Notes under the pieces: generated by a model
What the model was told of the DNA's origin: nothing
Databases searched by the model: none
The model's input: only the letters and a program-made list of their open reading frames with translations
Made by a program: the position numbers and the translations under genes
In this document: piece after piece, positions 63,071 through 64,000 of the stretch
How positions within the stretch are numbered: position 1 is the first letter of the stretch
Layout of the letters: each line of letters opens with the position of its first letter
Origin: Heloderma charlesbogerti
Taxonomy: Eukaryota; Chordata; Lepidosauria; Squamata; Helodermatidae
Assembly (NCBI GenBank): GCA_026122225.1
Contig: JANEZZ010002702.1
Span: 248,001-312,000 of the forward strand
Length of the DNA: 64,000 bases
Reading direction: 5' to 3'

Positions 63071-63531
63071 CAGTCTGTTTCCCGCCTCCCAGCTGAGCAG
63101 AGCAGAGCAGAGCAGAGCAAGCTGCTCCAGCTGGTCCAGGGACTACAGAAGCAGGCAAGCTCCCAGAGAGCGAGCGAACAGGGGGAGCAAACAGGAGTTG
63201 GCCAGGGGAGTTGCAGTGGTTGAAGAGACAAAGGAGACAGAGGCTAAGAGGTAAGTGGGCTTCAGGAAGCCCAGGGGGCTGCCCTTTATCCTTCTGATTG
63301 GCTGTGAGCTCACCAGGTGCTTCTGAGAGCTCCAACTGAATTGGAGGGGTGTGGCCTGAGTACTCCCAGCAGCTGACTGGGCGGGAAGCTTCAGTCTGTT
63401 TCCCGCCTCCCAGCTGAGCAGAGCAGAGCAGAGCAGAGCAAGCTGCTCCAGCTGGTCCAGGGACTACAGAAGCAGGCAAGCTCCCAGAGAGCGAGCGAAC
63501 AGGGGGAGCAAACAGGAGTTGGCCAGGGGAG
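63071..63531 (+). repeat. CR1 5' region with two identical 140-bp direct repeats
   Basis: Segments 63071-63210 and 63392-63531 appear identical over 140 bp (offset 321). Each starts CAGTCTGTTTCCCGCCTCCC, contains AGCAGAGCAGAGCAGAGCAG and ends GGAGTTGGCCAGGGGAG. The 181 bp between them include a GATTGGCTG (inverted CCAAT) box. They lie directly upstream of a CR1 ORF1, so they are most simply duplicated promoter / 5' UTR units of that LINE. Confidence 0.7.
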
Positions 63532-63715
63532 GTCAAGGGGGAGGCCCCTAACATTTTATTTTTTATTTTTTTAACTAACATTTTCCATGTATTTGTCTTG
63601 TAACACACACTTTCACACCAGTGGGACTCTGCTTTTAACCTCTACTGAGTAGAGGAGCAGGCACAGGCTAGTCTAGAACAATCACAAAGCTAGACACAAA
63701 AAGGGAAAAGAGGCT

Positions 63716-64000
63716 ATGGAAGGACAAGACTCTCCAGTGGTGGTGATCTGCAAGATGTGTGCAATGTTTGTTTTCTTGCCTGAGAACAACATGGCCTACA
63801 CCTGCAACAAGTGCAAGTTGATCACGCTGCTGGAGGAAAAAGTAAGTGGACTGGAGCGGCGACTGTCGACCCTCCGGGGAATAAGAGAACACGAAGAGTT
63901 CTTGGACAGAATGGGGGAACTACAGCAGCAAAGGGAAGACCAGAAGCTTGAAGAGCAACAGCAAGATGAGGCAGAAGTGGGAAATGCCGAGGAAAAGAAA
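63716..64000 (+). CDS. CR1 LINE ORF1 protein, N-terminal part (open at window edge)
   Basis: An ATG at 63716 opens a frame of 95 codons that continues past the window. It begins MEGQDSPVVVICKMCAMFVF, then LPENNMAYTCNKCKLITLLE, followed by a charged, heptad-like stretch (EKVSGLERRLSTLRGIREHE) and a Q/E-rich region. The two CxxC pairs (ICKMC and TCNKC, 15 residues apart) and the coiled coil after them are the known layout of CR1-type LINE ORF1 proteins, which bind RNA and assist retrotransposition. No stop or frameshift is seen in 285 nt, unlike every other element in this window, so this may be a young copy. Function of the copy is unproven because the rest is off the edge. Confidence 0.8.
   Translation, partial: MEGQDSPVVVICKMCAMFVFLPENNMAYTCNKCKLITLLEEKVSGLERRLSTLRGIREHEEFLDRMGELQQQREDQKLEEQQQDEAEVGNAEEKK

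Noticed and set aside
63071..63531. LTRs of a retrovirus-like element
   Set aside because: The 140-bp repeats are too close, lack TG...CA ends and primer-binding site, and precede a CR1 ORF1; a LINE 5' region explains them better.

Overview
The window is vertebrate nuclear DNA, most likely from a sauropsid and probably a squamate reptile. The one recognisable host gene is the 5' part of PAX2 on the + strand. Three coding exons (38584-38626, 41990-42158, 43291-43488) encode residues 1-136 plus two bases of codon 137. They carry the PAX2-specific N-terminus (begins MDMHCKADPFSAMH) and nearly all of the paired domain. Exon 4 is not in the window, so the last 20.5 kb is intron 3. The repeat content fits a lizard-like genome: CR1 and L2-like LINEs, hAT-type and Tc1-type DNA transposons, a MIR-like SINE fragment, and a very dense short palindromic repeat.

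Layout. Positions 1-9000 are non-coding and repeat-bearing: two foldback repeats, a MIR-like piece, a LINE 3' end, and a dead Tc1 element (about 4275-6727) split by an 843-bp hAT-like MITE (5468-6310). Positions 9000-37500 are the GC-rich, CpG-rich 5' flank of PAX2. No gene is supported there. It holds CpG-rich blocks alternating with AT-rich, homeodomain-motif-rich stretches that look like conserved regulatory DNA, plus simple repeats and many copies of the ~85-bp palindromic repeat. Positions 37500-38850 are the PAX2 promoter, 5' UTR and exon 1 CpG island. Positions 38627-43488 are introns 1-2 with exons 2-3. Positions 43489-64000 are intron 3: nearly free of transposons up to about 48.6 kb, then increasingly packed with LINE and hAT copies. 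The window ends inside a CR1 LINE whose ORF1 is open to the edge.

PAX2 is a paired-domain transcription factor of kidney, eye, ear and midbrain-hindbrain development. Nothing else in the window is a supported cellular protein-coding gene. The long open frames in the CpG islands, including a 415-codon minus-strand frame over the PAX2 5' UTR, are explained by low stop-codon density in GC-rich DNA.

The most unusual structures are (i) the hAT-like MITE family (5468-6310 and 53617-54343), whose interior is a ~450-bp palindrome built from smaller palindromes around TACGTA, one copy intact and one collapsed to half; (ii) the palindromic ~85-bp repeat found at least 15 times; (iii) three (CG)n Z-DNA-type tracts within 2.5 kb; and (iv) the CR1 5' region at the right edge with two 140-bp direct repeats. 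I found no evidence of a novel multi-gene system.
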